DNA of 64,000 bases from Natranaeroarchaeum sulfidigenes (GCF_017094485.1 NZ_CP064786.1:1736001-1800000), one strand, 5' to 3'. Counted from the stretch's first letter, positions 25,085 to 33,868 are shown. The notes: a model not told the origin generated them from the sequence alone. Made by a program: numbers and translations.

Positions 25085-26134
25085 CTACTCTACGCGCTCG
25101 ATGCCCTCGAACTCGGTCGCAAATCCGGCCCCGAAGGCCGTCGACGGGGTCTGAAAGCCGCTCGAAACGTCGTCTTCGAGGAGACGTCTCGCCGCCTCGA
25201 CTGTCGTCAGCTTCGTCGTCTCGTACGGGTCTGGCGTTCGGAGCCGCCCGGTAGTGCTCTCGCCCGCATCGTTCGTGACCCGCCCCCAGACCCGACAGAC
25301 GTTCTCGGCCCGCTGTTCCGGCGACGGACCGGAGATCGACAGTTCAACCAGCCCCTTGAGGAGCCGCTGGACAGGCTCCGTCCGGAGCAGGGCACCGAGC
25401 GGACGCGTCCGCTGCATCGCGGTAATCCCTGTCTCGGGCACCGCGGTGTACACCTCAATGTCGCCGATTCCGGTCGAGTGGAACGCGGTGACGACATCGC
25501 CCCACGGGATCGTCACCGCCGATTCGGGACCGTTACCGAAGTCGATCTCGCGGGAATCCCACGCCGCAGGGACGTCTTCGAGTCGTCCATCGCGCCGGAC
25601 CGCGCCGGGCGAGCCGAGCCCCTCGACAAGCGATTTTGCAGTACCCTGTGAGATGGTCGTCCCGCCGTCGATGGCGAGTTCGAGCCGCGTCGCATCGGGC
25701 AGGTCGCTCGCCAGACTCGCGGCCAGACAGTCAGTCGGAACGACATCGAAGCCGACCGCCGGAAGCAGCGTGACGCCCGCCTGCTCGGCGTCCCGATCTC
25801 GGTCGGCGATTCGGTCGATAACCTGGTACTCGCCCGTGACATCGAGGTAGTGTGTTTCGGTCGCCAGACACGCCGAGACGAGTGGATCCGCCGTCGCGGA
25901 GAACGGCCCCGCACAGTTCACCAGGACATCGATATCGGCCAGCTGGTCGGCGACGACAGTCGGGTGTTCGAGGCTGAACACGCGATGGCGACAGCCCAGT
26001 TCCGCTGTCTGTTGCTCGACCGGCTCGGCCCGACGGCCGGCGAGGATCGGATCGAGTCCGCTGGCGAGAGCGTGGTCGACGACCAGCGATCCGGTGTAGC
26101 CGTACGAACCGTAGACGAGGAGGTCAGCGCTCAT
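25085..26134 (-). CDS. Saccharopine-dehydrogenase-like / trans-acting enoyl reductase family protein
   Basis: A 349-residue NAD(P)-binding protein. The N-terminus LLVYGSYGYTGSLVVDHALASGL contains the GxxGxxG-type fingerprint, then LVNCAGPFSATADPLVSACLATETHYLDVTGEY, characteristic of the saccharopine dehydrogenase / trans-acting enoyl reductase group. C-terminal half is less conserved. In mycobacteria such proteins reduce polyketide-lipids; in haloarchaea the substrate is not known, and a lipid or isoprenoid reductase role is only a guess. It converges with the photolyase gene with 2 nt between stops. Confidence 0.82.
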   Translation of the reverse strand: MSADLLVYGSYGYTGSLVVDHALASGLDPILAGRRAEPVEQQTAELGCRHRVFSLEHPTVVADQLADIDVLVNCAGPFSATADPLVSACLATETHYLDVTGEYQVIDRIADRDRDAEQAGVTLLPAVGFDVVPTDCLAASLASDLPDATRLELAIDGGTTISQGTAKSLVEGLGSPGAVRRDGRLEDVPAAWDSREIDFGNGPESAVTIPWGDVVTAFHSTGIGDIEVYTAVPETGITAMQRTRPLGALLRTEPVQRLLKGLVELSISGPSPEQRAENVCRVWGRVTNDAGESTTGRLRTPDPYETTKLTTVEAARRLLEDDVSSGFQTPSTAFGAGFATEFEGIERVE

Positions 26135-26224
26135 AGTCGAACGTGGCGACAGACGGACAAAAAGTTGGGTGACGAACCCCGTTTCCCGTGGGTCAACGCG
26201 TATATCAGCGGCCCGGACTGGTAG

Positions 26225-27757
26225 TCACTCCCCTGACCAGTCAAGTGAACGCTCGACCGCATCCGACCACTGCTCGTACCGACGGTCTGCACGTTCGGCC
26301 TCCATCTCGGGCTCGAACTGTCGGTCAACCTGCCAGTTCGCGGTGAGTTCGTCAAGGTCAGACCAGTAGCCGACGGCGAGACCGGCCGCGTATGCCGACC
26401 CCAGTGCCGTCGTCTCGTCGACCTGTGGTCGGACGATTCCCGAACCGATGATATCGGACTGGAGCTGACAGAGGAAGTTGTTTTTGACAGCCCCGCCGTC
26501 GACACGTAGCGCACCCATGTCGATGCCGCTGTCGGCTTCCATCGCTTCGGCCACGTCACGCGTCTGATACGCGATGGATTCGAGCGTCGCCCGCACGATG
26601 TGCTCACGTCGCGTCCCTCTGGTTAGTCCGACAAGCGTTCCGCGCGCACGCTGGTCCCAGTGGGGCGCGCCGAGACCAGTAAAAGCGGGGACGAAGTAGA
26701 CACCGTCAGTCGAGTCGACGCTCCGTGCGAGCTTTTCAGTCTCGGCAGGGGCGTCGATAATCGTCATATCTTCGAGCCACTCGATCGCCGCGCCGGTGAT
26801 GAAGATCGACCCTTCCAGCGCGTACTGGACGGGTTCGCCCGAGCGCTGGAAGCCAACCGTCGTCAGCAGACCGTTGTCGCTGGTGACGGCTTCGTTGCCC
26901 GTGTTCATCAGGAAGAAACTACCCGTCCCGTAGGTATTTTTCGCATCACCCGCATCGAAGCAGGTCTGCCCGAACAGCGCGGCCTGCTGGTCGCCAAGTG
27001 CGCCCGCGACCGGAATCTCCTCCCCGAGGAAGCCGTCTGGGTCGGTGTAGCCGTAGTAGTTCTCGTCGCTGGAGGGACGCACTTCCGGTAGCACCTCCTT
27101 TGGCACGCGGAACTCCTCACAGAGTTCGTCGTCCCACTCCATCTCGTGGATATCGAACAGCATCGTCCGGGAGGCGTTCGTCACATCCGTGACGTGATTG
27201 CCCGTCAGATTGTAGATCAGCCAGGTGTCGATCGTTCCAAACAGTACCTCTCCCGCACTCGCACGCTCGCGAACGTCGACGGGACGTGCGCGCCGGGTTG
27301 TGATCGGGTCGGCGTTGTCGAGCAGCCACTCGGCCTTCGTCGCCGAGAAGTACGCGTCGGGTTCCAGACCGGTCTTGGCCTGTACGTCATCGGCTTTTCC
27401 CTCGTTCCGGAGCCTCTCGACGCGATCGGTCGTCCGGCGGTCCTGCCAGACCAGTGCGTTGTGGAGCGGTCGCCCGGTGTCGGCGTCCCACAGCAGCGTC
27501 GTCTCGCGCTGGTTCGTCACGCCGATCGCTTCCAGCTGGTCCGCGGAGAGGTTTGCAGCGTCGAGGGCCCGTTCGGTAACCGCTTTCGTGTTCTCCCAGA
27601 TCTCGTGGGGATCGTGCTCGACCCAGCCCGGTTGCGGATACTGCTGTACATGTTTCTCGTAGGCGTTCGCAACAACCTGCCCGCTGTGATCGAACACCAT
27701 AAAGCGTGTTCCTGTCGTTCCCTGGTCGACTGCGCCAACATAGGTGTTGTCTGTCAT
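26225..27757 (-). CDS. glpK: Glycerol kinase, copy 1
   Basis: A 510-residue FGGY-family glycerol kinase: ATP + glycerol to sn-glycerol-3-phosphate. Landmarks: VGAVDQGTTGTRFMVFD (phosphate-1), NQRETTLLWD, WQDRRTTDRVERL, TYGTGSFFLMNTG (adenosine/phosphate-2), and C-terminal DGGAVKNNFLCQLQSDI. ATG 27757 (MTDNTYVG) matches the start of copies 2 and 3. It is the most divergent copy, e.g. PITTRRARPVDVRERASAGE and its C-terminal tail ERSLDWSGE, where the others have RSRDWARD. A TATA box ACATTTATC lies 94 nt upstream. Three kinases in 8 kb indicate heavy glycerol use (glycerol from Dunaliella is a major carbon source in brines). Confidence 0.96.
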   Translation of the reverse strand: MTDNTYVGAVDQGTTGTRFMVFDHSGQVVANAYEKHVQQYPQPGWVEHDPHEIWENTKAVTERALDAANLSADQLEAIGVTNQRETTLLWDADTGRPLHNALVWQDRRTTDRVERLRNEGKADDVQAKTGLEPDAYFSATKAEWLLDNADPITTRRARPVDVRERASAGEVLFGTIDTWLIYNLTGNHVTDVTNASRTMLFDIHEMEWDDELCEEFRVPKEVLPEVRPSSDENYYGYTDPDGFLGEEIPVAGALGDQQAALFGQTCFDAGDAKNTYGTGSFFLMNTGNEAVTSDNGLLTTVGFQRSGEPVQYALEGSIFITGAAIEWLEDMTIIDAPAETEKLARSVDSTDGVYFVPAFTGLGAPHWDQRARGTLVGLTRGTRREHIVRATLESIAYQTRDVAEAMEADSGIDMGALRVDGGAVKNNFLCQLQSDIIGSGIVRPQVDETTALGSAYAAGLAVGYWSDLDELTANWQVDRQFEPEMEAERADRRYEQWSDAVERSLDWSGE

Positions 27758-28058
27758 GGTTTCGTGTTCCGGGATCCCCCCAGTTCGGATAGCGAGGTCA
27801 AATACGGTCAGCCGCCAGCGATTCCTTGCTAGAAAATTTCCAGTATCAGTGATAAATGTTCCCCCGAGTCCCAGATACGTTGCCAGTAAAGGCACCCACA
27901 GAGGCTACGAGCTGACGATATCGTCGAGGCAGAGAACCGATACTTTGCGGACGATGAGACGACGCTATTGCTCTGTGGAGCGCCACCCTTCATCGGATCC
28001 ACGGTCTCGAAGGGCTCTCGTCCCGGTATGCTCCGAGCAAAAACAAGATCGTGGAGGA
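27758..28058. other. 301-bp region between glpK copy 1 and copy 2
   Basis: No gene seen. It holds the leader and promoter of copy 1 (TATA at 27851-27859) and the 3' flank of copy 2. The last 160 bp show no recognisable element. Confidence 0.55.
27851..27859 (-). promoter_or_regulatory. TATA box of glpK copy 1
   Basis: The minus strand reads GGGAACATTTATCAC. ACATTTATC is 94 nt from the ATG at 27757; a leader of about 65-70 nt follows. Copies 2 and 3 have the same ACATTTAT core at 94 and 101 nt. Confidence 0.55.
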
Positions 28059-29600
28059 TTACTGGTCGGAATCGCGGGCCCAGTCACGGGAGCGATCGAC
28101 GGCATCGGACCAGCGACTGTACAGTTTGTCCGCCACCTCGTTCGACATGTCGGGCTCGAACTCGCGGTCGATCTGCCAGTTCGCGGTGAGTTCGTCGAGA
28201 TCGGACCAGTAGCCGACGGCGAGGCCGGCGGCGTACGCCGAACCAAGCGCCGTCGTCTCGTCGACTTCTGGTCGTGCGATGTCCGTGTCGATGATGTCGG
28301 ACTGGAGTTGACAGAGGTAGTTGTTCTTGACCGCACCGCCGTCGACACGCAGCGTCTGCATGTCGATGCCACTGTCTGCCTCCATTGCCTCGGCCACGTC
28401 GCGTGTCTGATACGCGATCGATTCCAGCGTTGCCCGCACGATGTGTTCGCGTCGAGTCCCACGCGTCATGCCGACGATTGTACCGCGTGCGCGCTGATCC
28501 CAGTGGGGCGCACCGAGGCCGGTGAACGCGGGAACGAAGTAAACGCCGTCCGTCGAGTCAACGCTCCGTGCGAGCTCCTCGGTCTCGGCGGCGTCCTCGA
28601 TGAGTTGCATGTCCTCGAGCCACTCGATCGCCGCACCAGTAATAAAGATCGACCCTTCCAGCGCGTACTGGACCTCTTCGCCCGAGCGCTGGAAGCCAAC
28701 CGTCGTCAGCAGGCCATGTTCGCTCGTGACCGCCTCATCGCCGGTGTTCATCAGGAAGAAACTGCCCGTCCCGTAGGTGTTTTTCGCGTCGCCAGCCTCG
28801 AAACACGTCTGGCCGAATAGCGCGGCCTGCTGGTCGCCAAGCGCCCCCGCGACCGGAACCTCGGCACCGAGGAAGCCGTCCGGGTCGGTGCTGCCGTAGG
28901 TCTCCTCGTCGCTGGAGGGACGAACCTCCGGTAGCATCTCCTTCGGAACGCGGAACTCCTCACAGAGTTCGTCGTCCCACTCCATCTCGTGGATGTCGAA
29001 CAGCATCGTTCGTGATGCGTTCGAGACATCCGTGATATGATTGCCAGTCAGGTTGTAGATGACCCAGGTGTCGATCGTGCCAAAGAGGACATCCCCTTCA
29101 GCGGCGCGCTCCTGGACATCGGCGGGACGGGCGCGCTGGGTTTTGATCGGGTCGGCATTATCGAGCAGCCACTCGGCCTTCGTCGCCGAGAAGTACGCGT
29201 CGGGTTCGAGGCCGGTTTTGGCCTGCACGTCGTCGGCTTTGCCGTCCTCCTGGAGCGTCTCGATTCGGTCGGTCGTCCGGCGGTCCTGCCAGACCAGCGC
29301 GTTGTGGAGCGGCCGGCCCGTATCGGCGTCCCACAGCAGCGTCGTCTCGCGCTGGTTCGTTACACCGATGGCTTCGAGCTGGTCCGCGGTGATGTTCGCG
29401 TCCGAGAGCGCCTGTAGCGTGACGTCTTTGGTGTTCTCCCAGATTTCCCGGGGGTCGTGCTCAACCCAGCCCGGCTCCGGATAGATCTGTTCGTGTTTCT
29501 CGTAGGCGTTGGCCACGATCTGTCCGCTGTGGTCGAATACGATGAACCGTGTTCCTGTCGTTCCCTGGTCGACTGCGCCGACGTAGGTGTTGTCTGTCAT
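28059..29600 (-). CDS. glpK: Glycerol kinase, copy 2
   Basis: A 513-residue glycerol kinase with the same motifs as copy 1. By eye it differs from copy 3 at about 25 of 513 positions (roughly 95 % identity), mostly between residues 60-75, around 245-260 and at the C-terminal tail; it is visibly further from copy 1. Full-length and uninterrupted, so probably functional. Own promoter 94 nt upstream. The gene is flanked by glpK copy 1 downstream and by two small membrane-protein genes upstream. Three copies could give higher dosage or different expression conditions. Confidence 0.96.
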   Translation of the reverse strand: MTDNTYVGAVDQGTTGTRFIVFDHSGQIVANAYEKHEQIYPEPGWVEHDPREIWENTKDVTLQALSDANITADQLEAIGVTNQRETTLLWDADTGRPLHNALVWQDRRTTDRIETLQEDGKADDVQAKTGLEPDAYFSATKAEWLLDNADPIKTQRARPADVQERAAEGDVLFGTIDTWVIYNLTGNHITDVSNASRTMLFDIHEMEWDDELCEEFRVPKEMLPEVRPSSDEETYGSTDPDGFLGAEVPVAGALGDQQAALFGQTCFEAGDAKNTYGTGSFFLMNTGDEAVTSEHGLLTTVGFQRSGEEVQYALEGSIFITGAAIEWLEDMQLIEDAAETEELARSVDSTDGVYFVPAFTGLGAPHWDQRARGTIVGMTRGTRREHIVRATLESIAYQTRDVAEAMEADSGIDMQTLRVDGGAVKNNYLCQLQSDIIDTDIARPEVDETTALGSAYAAGLAVGYWSDLDELTANWQIDREFEPDMSNEVADKLYSRWSDAVDRSRDWARDSDQ

Positions 29601-29693
29601 AGATGAGTCTATAGGTGGTTATCACCTGTTGTGCAGGTCATGTTGCTGATTGCTGCCGGTGAGCCCCTGATAATAAACGACCACAGTATCCCT

Positions 29694-29702
29694 CATAAAT
29701 GT
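29694..29702 (-). promoter_or_regulatory. TATA box of glpK copy 2
   Basis: The minus strand reads GGTACATTTATGAGG. ACATTTATG is 94 nt before ATG 29600, the same distance as in copy 1. Confidence 0.55.
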
Positions 29703-29866
29703 ACCACACAGATCAGACTGGCCACTGTTGCACTCGAATACCGTCAGATGCGCCGTGGCGCCACAGTGCAAGATTGCTGCTGTTACAGATGAAATATGAC
29801 AGGTGTAGTCATAGCGCTGTGTGGAACGGACCAATCAAAGCGATCAGCCGTTTCGGGAAAGCGGCA

Positions 29867-30091
29867 CTACCAGTGATCCGGCTTGATTTGATTGATGACA
29901 AGTGTCACAACGAGGAAGACGATCCCCGAAATGGCGCCCCCGACAACTGCAGTAAACATGCGATCGATCAGCGGACCCTGAACGTATGCGAAGAGCACGA
30001 GTGACATGATACCGACAGTGAACGCCAGATTTCGAACATCACGGCGTTCGATACCGACGGATTTGCCAACCCCTGAAAAGTACTCATCCAT
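29867..30091 (-). CDS. Small two-helix membrane protein
   Basis: A 74-residue protein with two hydrophobic segments (about residues 21-40, LAFTVGIMSLVLFAYVQGPL, and 46-67, FTAVVGGAISGIVFLVVTLVIN). It begins 6 nt after the stop of the 133-residue membrane-protein gene and is probably cotranscribed with it. No catalytic motif. It is placed between glpK copy 2 and a universal stress protein; I do not recognise the family. Confidence 0.7.
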   Translation of the reverse strand: MDEYFSGVGKSVGIERRDVRNLAFTVGIMSLVLFAYVQGPLIDRMFTAVVGGAISGIVFLVVTLVINQIKPDHW

Positions 30092-30097
30092 TACGAC

Positions 30098-30499
30098 TCA
30101 CCGACGAGGGAGTGTTCCCCGGAGCGCGAAGAATCCGACGAACGCGAGAAAACAGCCGGTAAGCAGGCTAATGTTGTGGTCTGTCGTCACAACCATCGTC
30201 ACGAATCCAGCAATTGATCCGAGAAGCAACCCACCGCCGACCGCACCGTGATGAAAGTTGTCAGCGGTCGGGTGGTCCGCCAGCGACTGGCGCTGCTCGG
30301 CAGGGACAGAGATACTCGCATAGTAGGGCAACAGAAACTGGACGCCGATACCGACCCCCGCGGCGACGACTGCACTGAACTCCGCGTGCATCGTAATCAG
30401 GAGACTTGCTGTAAAGAACACTACGGTGACCAGTGTCGAGACGATCCAGCTCCACTTGTCGGCAGTTTTGACCCGGTTCGAGAACTCGTATTCCGACAT
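30098..30499 (-). CDS. Four-helix membrane protein
   Basis: A 133-residue membrane protein with about four hydrophobic segments (about 18-36, 42-60, 88-106 and 110-127) and a hydrophilic loop with EQRQSLADHPTADNFHHG between the second and third. The acidic/basic distribution suggests both ends in the cytosol. It leads the two-gene minus-strand unit. Divergent from the universal stress protein. A membrane-stress or transport-partner role is only guesswork. Confidence 0.7.
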   Translation of the reverse strand: MSEYEFSNRVKTADKWSWIVSTLVTVVFFTASLLITMHAEFSAVVAAGVGIGVQFLLPYYASISVPAEQRQSLADHPTADNFHHGAVGGGLLLGSIAGFVTMVVTTDHNISLLTGCFLAFVGFFALRGTLPRR

Positions 30500-30607
30500 G
30501 TGCCGTCATTGCTCACGAACGCATATAACTATATCTGAGTATCGTCAGCTACCCCGCAGCATGGTGGCCATGAGCACTGCCAGCATGCCCCCAAGAATAT
30601 GGTGGTT

Positions 30608-30619
30608 TAGAATAAATCT
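30608..30619 (+). promoter_or_regulatory. TATA box of the universal stress protein gene
   Basis: TTTAGAATAAAT lies about 33-44 nt before ATG 30652, predicting a short leader of about 10-15 nt. Confidence 0.4.
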
Positions 30620-30651
30620 ACAGTTGCCCGAGTACAGCTTCGGGAGAGATC

Positions 30652-31197
30652 ATGTACAACACAATCCTGTATCCAGTAGATGGGAGTGAAGGCGCGAGTG
30701 CCGCAGTTAGCCACGTCCGTACTCTGGCTGAAACCTACAGCGCGACGGTCCATGTGCTTCACGTCGCTAACTCCTCGTATCTCGGCTACGAGAGCGAGGA
30801 CGGGCCGAGAGGAACGATCGGCCGCAAGGATGCCAGATCGGACTCGGGGATGGCCGGTACAAAGACGGAATCTGCGGGAAAAAAGCAGGCACGGACCGCA
30901 ATGGCTGGCACCGATCCATCGGAGCTCCGTGAGGCCCACCGGGAGCGGTGTGAGAAGCTTGTTGCCGATACAGTAGCACAGTTTGAAGGGCTAGATGTCG
31001 AATCGATAGTGCGCGTCGGGAAGCCACATCAGGTGATCGTCGGGTACGCGAACAACAACGATATCGACCTTGTCGTCATGGGGACACACGGCCGAACGGG
31101 TGTCGATCGGTACCTGCTCGGTAGCGTGACAGAAAAAGTACTCCGAACGTCGGATGCTCCAGTCGTCACCGTCAGGCGGGACAGCGCAGACGACTGA
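30652..31197 (+). CDS. Universal stress protein (UspA family) with an unusual insertion
   Basis: A 181-residue UspA-fold protein. It starts MYNTILYPVDGSEGASAAV, and the ATP-binding signature GTHGRTGVDRYLLGS is at residues 144-158, ending SDAPVVTVRRD. Compared with the usual ~140-150 residues it has an extra ~50-residue segment (42-95) that is Gly/Lys/Arg/Ser/Thr-rich, including RGTIGRKDARSDSG and AGKKQARTAMAG, probably a disordered basic loop, unusual in an acidic proteome. Divergent from the small membrane-protein pair. Family role: ATP/AMP-binding stress regulator; the partner is unknown. Confidence 0.9.
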   Translation: MYNTILYPVDGSEGASAAVSHVRTLAETYSATVHVLHVANSSYLGYESEDGPRGTIGRKDARSDSGMAGTKTESAGKKQARTAMAGTDPSELREAHRERCEKLVADTVAQFEGLDVESIVRVGKPHQVIVGYANNNDIDLVVMGTHGRTGVDRYLLGSVTEKVLRTSDAPVVTVRRDSADD

Positions 31198-31208
31198 TCG
31201 ATGGTCTC

Positions 31209-31214
31209 TTTTTT
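31209..31214 (+). terminator. T-tract terminator after the universal stress protein gene
   Basis: TCTCTTTTTTGG begins 6-12 nt after the TGA at 31197; a U-run with no strong stem, the usual archaeal intrinsic signal. Confidence 0.4.
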
Positions 31215-31337
31215 GGTGGGCCGACCCGACGCCATCCCGGCGTCGAGGTTGGCGACAGTATCGCCACTCGTGCAGTAGACACAAAAATGAACTGCTACGG
31301 GCCGTTCTCAGTGAAAAGAACGAGAATTCGGGCGTAG

Positions 31338-32324
31338 TTATGCGCCGAGTTCCAGTCCGAGGATCGACTCGGGGAACGCCCAGAACGCGGCGAAGTCACC
31401 GATAGCGAGTGCCAGAACCGTCGCGAGCAGTCCGGACATAAAGATCCCGAACGCTGGCGGGTCAACGTGGGTCTTACCGTGTGCGTAGAAGACACGGTTA
31501 CAGACTTCGCCCATGAGCGCGCCGAAGATACCGAAGCCAAGCGCCGCGAGCATGGCGACTTCCGGACCAGCCAGTCCACCAGCAGAGACCCCGAATGCAC
31601 CGACTGCACCCGGAAGTGTGATGTGGTGTGTGACTGGGAAGTCGGGAACACCAGTGTTCAGGAGGACCAGACTGGCAGCGCTGATACCGAAGACGAGCAC
31701 GACGCTACCGGTTTCGAGGTAGACGAACCCACCGACGAGACCACCGACGAGACCGATCATCGTGACGCCGCTCCACTTGTACATGTGCGGCAGCCAGATG
31801 CCGGGTGCTTCCTCTTCGTCCCGTTCGGCGGGGCTCATGTCGAAGATGCTATCTCCGGTAATCTCACCGATGATGCTGTAGCCGAAGACGACACGGTGGA
31901 TCAGCGCGGAGAGAAACACCATCAGCGCGATGTTATCCGTCGGCGAGCCGACGTAGTTCAACATCTGTTCGCCGACAAGACCGATGATACCGAAGATACC
32001 ACCGACGAGCAACACGTCGACGTTATGTGTTCCTAACCCGTCAACGATATTCTTCCCGTCGTCGAGGTAGCCCTGCTTCGCCGCGTACGCGGCCGCAGCG
32101 GCACCCGCTGCGAACGAGATGTGGGGACCGAACACCGGACCGAATCCGATCGATCCAGTGATCGCACCTTCCGCACCAGCATACACAGCAGCCTCACCCG
32201 CAATCACCATGAAGCCGGTGAAGACGAATGCCGGAAGGGCACCGATCGAGGCTGCGAAGGCACCGCCTGCGAACGCCGCCATCCAGAAGACCGGATCCCC
32301 CAGTAGCGTTGCTTCGAGTACCAC
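31338..32324 (-). CDS. Unknown multi-pass membrane protein in the glpK3 operon (candidate glycerol carrier)
   Basis: A 328-residue, very hydrophobic protein with about 8-9 membrane segments. It starts 2 nt after the stop codon of glpK copy 3, so translational coupling is likely. Gly/Ala-rich helices and conserved-looking motifs: GGAFAASIGALPAFVFTG near the N-terminus, GPHISFAAGAAAAAYAAK (about 68-85), GDSIFDMSPAERDEEEA (hydrophilic loop ~160-176) and FPVTHHITLPGAVGAFG (about 230-247). It is not a MIP/aquaporin: no NPA motifs. Placed with glycerol kinase and opposite glpABC, it is a reasonable candidate for glycerol uptake or for G3P export control; that is inference. Confidence 0.75.
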   Translation of the reverse strand: MVLEATLLGDPVFWMAAFAGGAFAASIGALPAFVFTGFMVIAGEAAVYAGAEGAITGSIGFGPVFGPHISFAAGAAAAAYAAKQGYLDDGKNIVDGLGTHNVDVLLVGGIFGIIGLVGEQMLNYVGSPTDNIALMVFLSALIHRVVFGYSIIGEITGDSIFDMSPAERDEEEAPGIWLPHMYKWSGVTMIGLVGGLVGGFVYLETGSVVLVFGISAASLVLLNTGVPDFPVTHHITLPGAVGAFGVSAGGLAGPEVAMLAALGFGIFGALMGEVCNRVFYAHGKTHVDPPAFGIFMSGLLATVLALAIGDFAAFWAFPESILGLELGA

Positions 32325-32326
32325 GT

Positions 32327-33868
32327 TCAGTCACCACCGTCGCGGGCCCAGTCGCGGGAGCGATCGACGGCGTCGGACCAGCGACTGTACATCTCGTCTG
32401 CTTCCTCGTTCGACATCTCGGGCTCGAACTCGCGGTCGATCTGCCAGTTCGCGGTGAGTTCGTCCAGATCCGACCAGTAGCCGACCGCGAGACCGGCCGC
32501 GTAGGCCGAGCCAAGCGCCGTCGTCTCGTCGACCTCCGGACGTGCAATATCCGTGTCGATGATGTCGGACTGGAGCTGACAGAGGTAGTTGTTCTTGACC
32601 GCACCGCCGTCGACACGCAGCGTCTGCATGTCGATCCCGCTGTCGGCCTCCATTGCCTCTGCTACGTCGCGCGTCTGGTACGCGATGGATTCGAGGGTTG
32701 CCCGCACGATGTGTTCGCGTCGGGTCCCACGCGTCATGCCAACAATGGTTCCGCGTGCGCGCTGGTCCCAGTGTGGCGCACCGAGTCCAGTAAACGCGGG
32801 AACGAAGTAGACGCCGTCCGTCGAGTCGACGCTGCGCGCGAGCTCCTCGGTCTCGGCGGCGTCCTCGATGAGATCCATATCGTTGAGCCACTCGATCGCC
32901 GCGCCAGTGATGAAGATCGATCCTTCGAGCGCGTACTGGACCTCCTCACCCGAGCGCTGGAAACCAACAGTCGTCAACAGGCCGTTTTCGCTGGTGACGG
33001 CCTCGTTGCCCGTGTTCATCAGGAAGAAGCTCCCAGTTCCGTAGGTGTTCTTTGCATCGCCAGCCTCGAAACACGTCTGGCCGAACAGGGCCGCCTGCTG
33101 GTCCCCGAGCGCACCGGCGACAGGGACTTCCGCGTTCAGGAACCCATCGGGGTCGGTCGAGCCGTACGTCTTCTCGTCGCTGGAGGGTCGGACCTCGGGC
33201 AGCATCTCTTTGGGCACGCGGAACTCCTCACAGAGTTCGTCGTCCCACTCCATCTCGTGGATGTCAAACAGCATCGTCCGCGACGCGTTCGAGACATCGG
33301 TGATGTGGTTGCCCGTCAGGTTGTAGATGACCCACGTGTCGATCGTGCCAAAGAGCACGTCGCCCTCTGCGGCGCGTTCGCGAACGTCGGCGGGACGGGC
33401 GCGCTGGGTTTTGATCGGATCCGCGTTGTCGAGCAGCCACTCGGCCTTCGTCGCCGAGAAGTACGCGTCGGGTTCCAGACCGGTCTTGGCCTGTACGTCG
33501 TCGGCTTTGCCTTCCTCCTGGAGCGTCTCGATTCGGTCGGTCGTCCGGCGGTCCTGCCAGACCAGCGCGTTGTGGAGCGGCCGGCCCGTATCGGCGTCCC
33601 ACAGCAGCGTCGTCTCGCGCTGGTTCGTCACGCCGATCGCTTCCAGCTGGTCCGGGGTCAGGCCGGCATCGTTGAGTGCGTCCTGAATAACCTGTTTCGT
33701 GTTCTCCCAGATCTCGCGGGGGTCGTGCTCGACCCAGCCGGGCTCCGGATAGATCTGTTCGTGCTTCTCGTAGGCGTTCGCCACAACCTGCCCGCTGTGG
33801 TCGAACACCATGAAGCGCGTGCCTGTCGTTCCCTGATCGACTGCGCCGACGTAGGTGTTGTCTGTCAT
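32327..33868 (-). CDS. glpK: Glycerol kinase, copy 3
   Basis: A 513-residue glycerol kinase, about 95 % identical by eye to copy 2. ATG 33868 (MTDNTYVG) is the same start as in the other copies. It heads the operon glpK3-membrane protein and is divergent from glpABC across 263 bp, so it is probably the principal catabolic copy. Its promoter (TATAAATGT on plus, ACATTTATA on minus, 33969-33977) is accompanied upstream by the GGGGTGTT repeats. Motifs (VGAVDQGTTGTRFMVFD, TYGTGSFFLMNTG, DGGAVKNNYLC) are intact. Confidence 0.97.
   Translation of the reverse strand: MTDNTYVGAVDQGTTGTRFMVFDHSGQVVANAYEKHEQIYPEPGWVEHDPREIWENTKQVIQDALNDAGLTPDQLEAIGVTNQRETTLLWDADTGRPLHNALVWQDRRTTDRIETLQEEGKADDVQAKTGLEPDAYFSATKAEWLLDNADPIKTQRARPADVRERAAEGDVLFGTIDTWVIYNLTGNHITDVSNASRTMLFDIHEMEWDDELCEEFRVPKEMLPEVRPSSDEKTYGSTDPDGFLNAEVPVAGALGDQQAALFGQTCFEAGDAKNTYGTGSFFLMNTGNEAVTSENGLLTTVGFQRSGEEVQYALEGSIFITGAAIEWLNDMDLIEDAAETEELARSVDSTDGVYFVPAFTGLGAPHWDQRARGTIVGMTRGTRREHIVRATLESIAYQTRDVAEAMEADSGIDMQTLRVDGGAVKNNYLCQLQSDIIDTDIARPEVDETTALGSAYAAGLAVGYWSDLDELTANWQIDREFEPEMSNEEADEMYSRWSDAVDRSRDWARDGGD

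Noticed and set aside
26225-33868. Possible transposon-mediated duplication of glpK.
   Set aside because: I found no transposase, inverted termini or target duplication at the edges, so the mechanism stays open.
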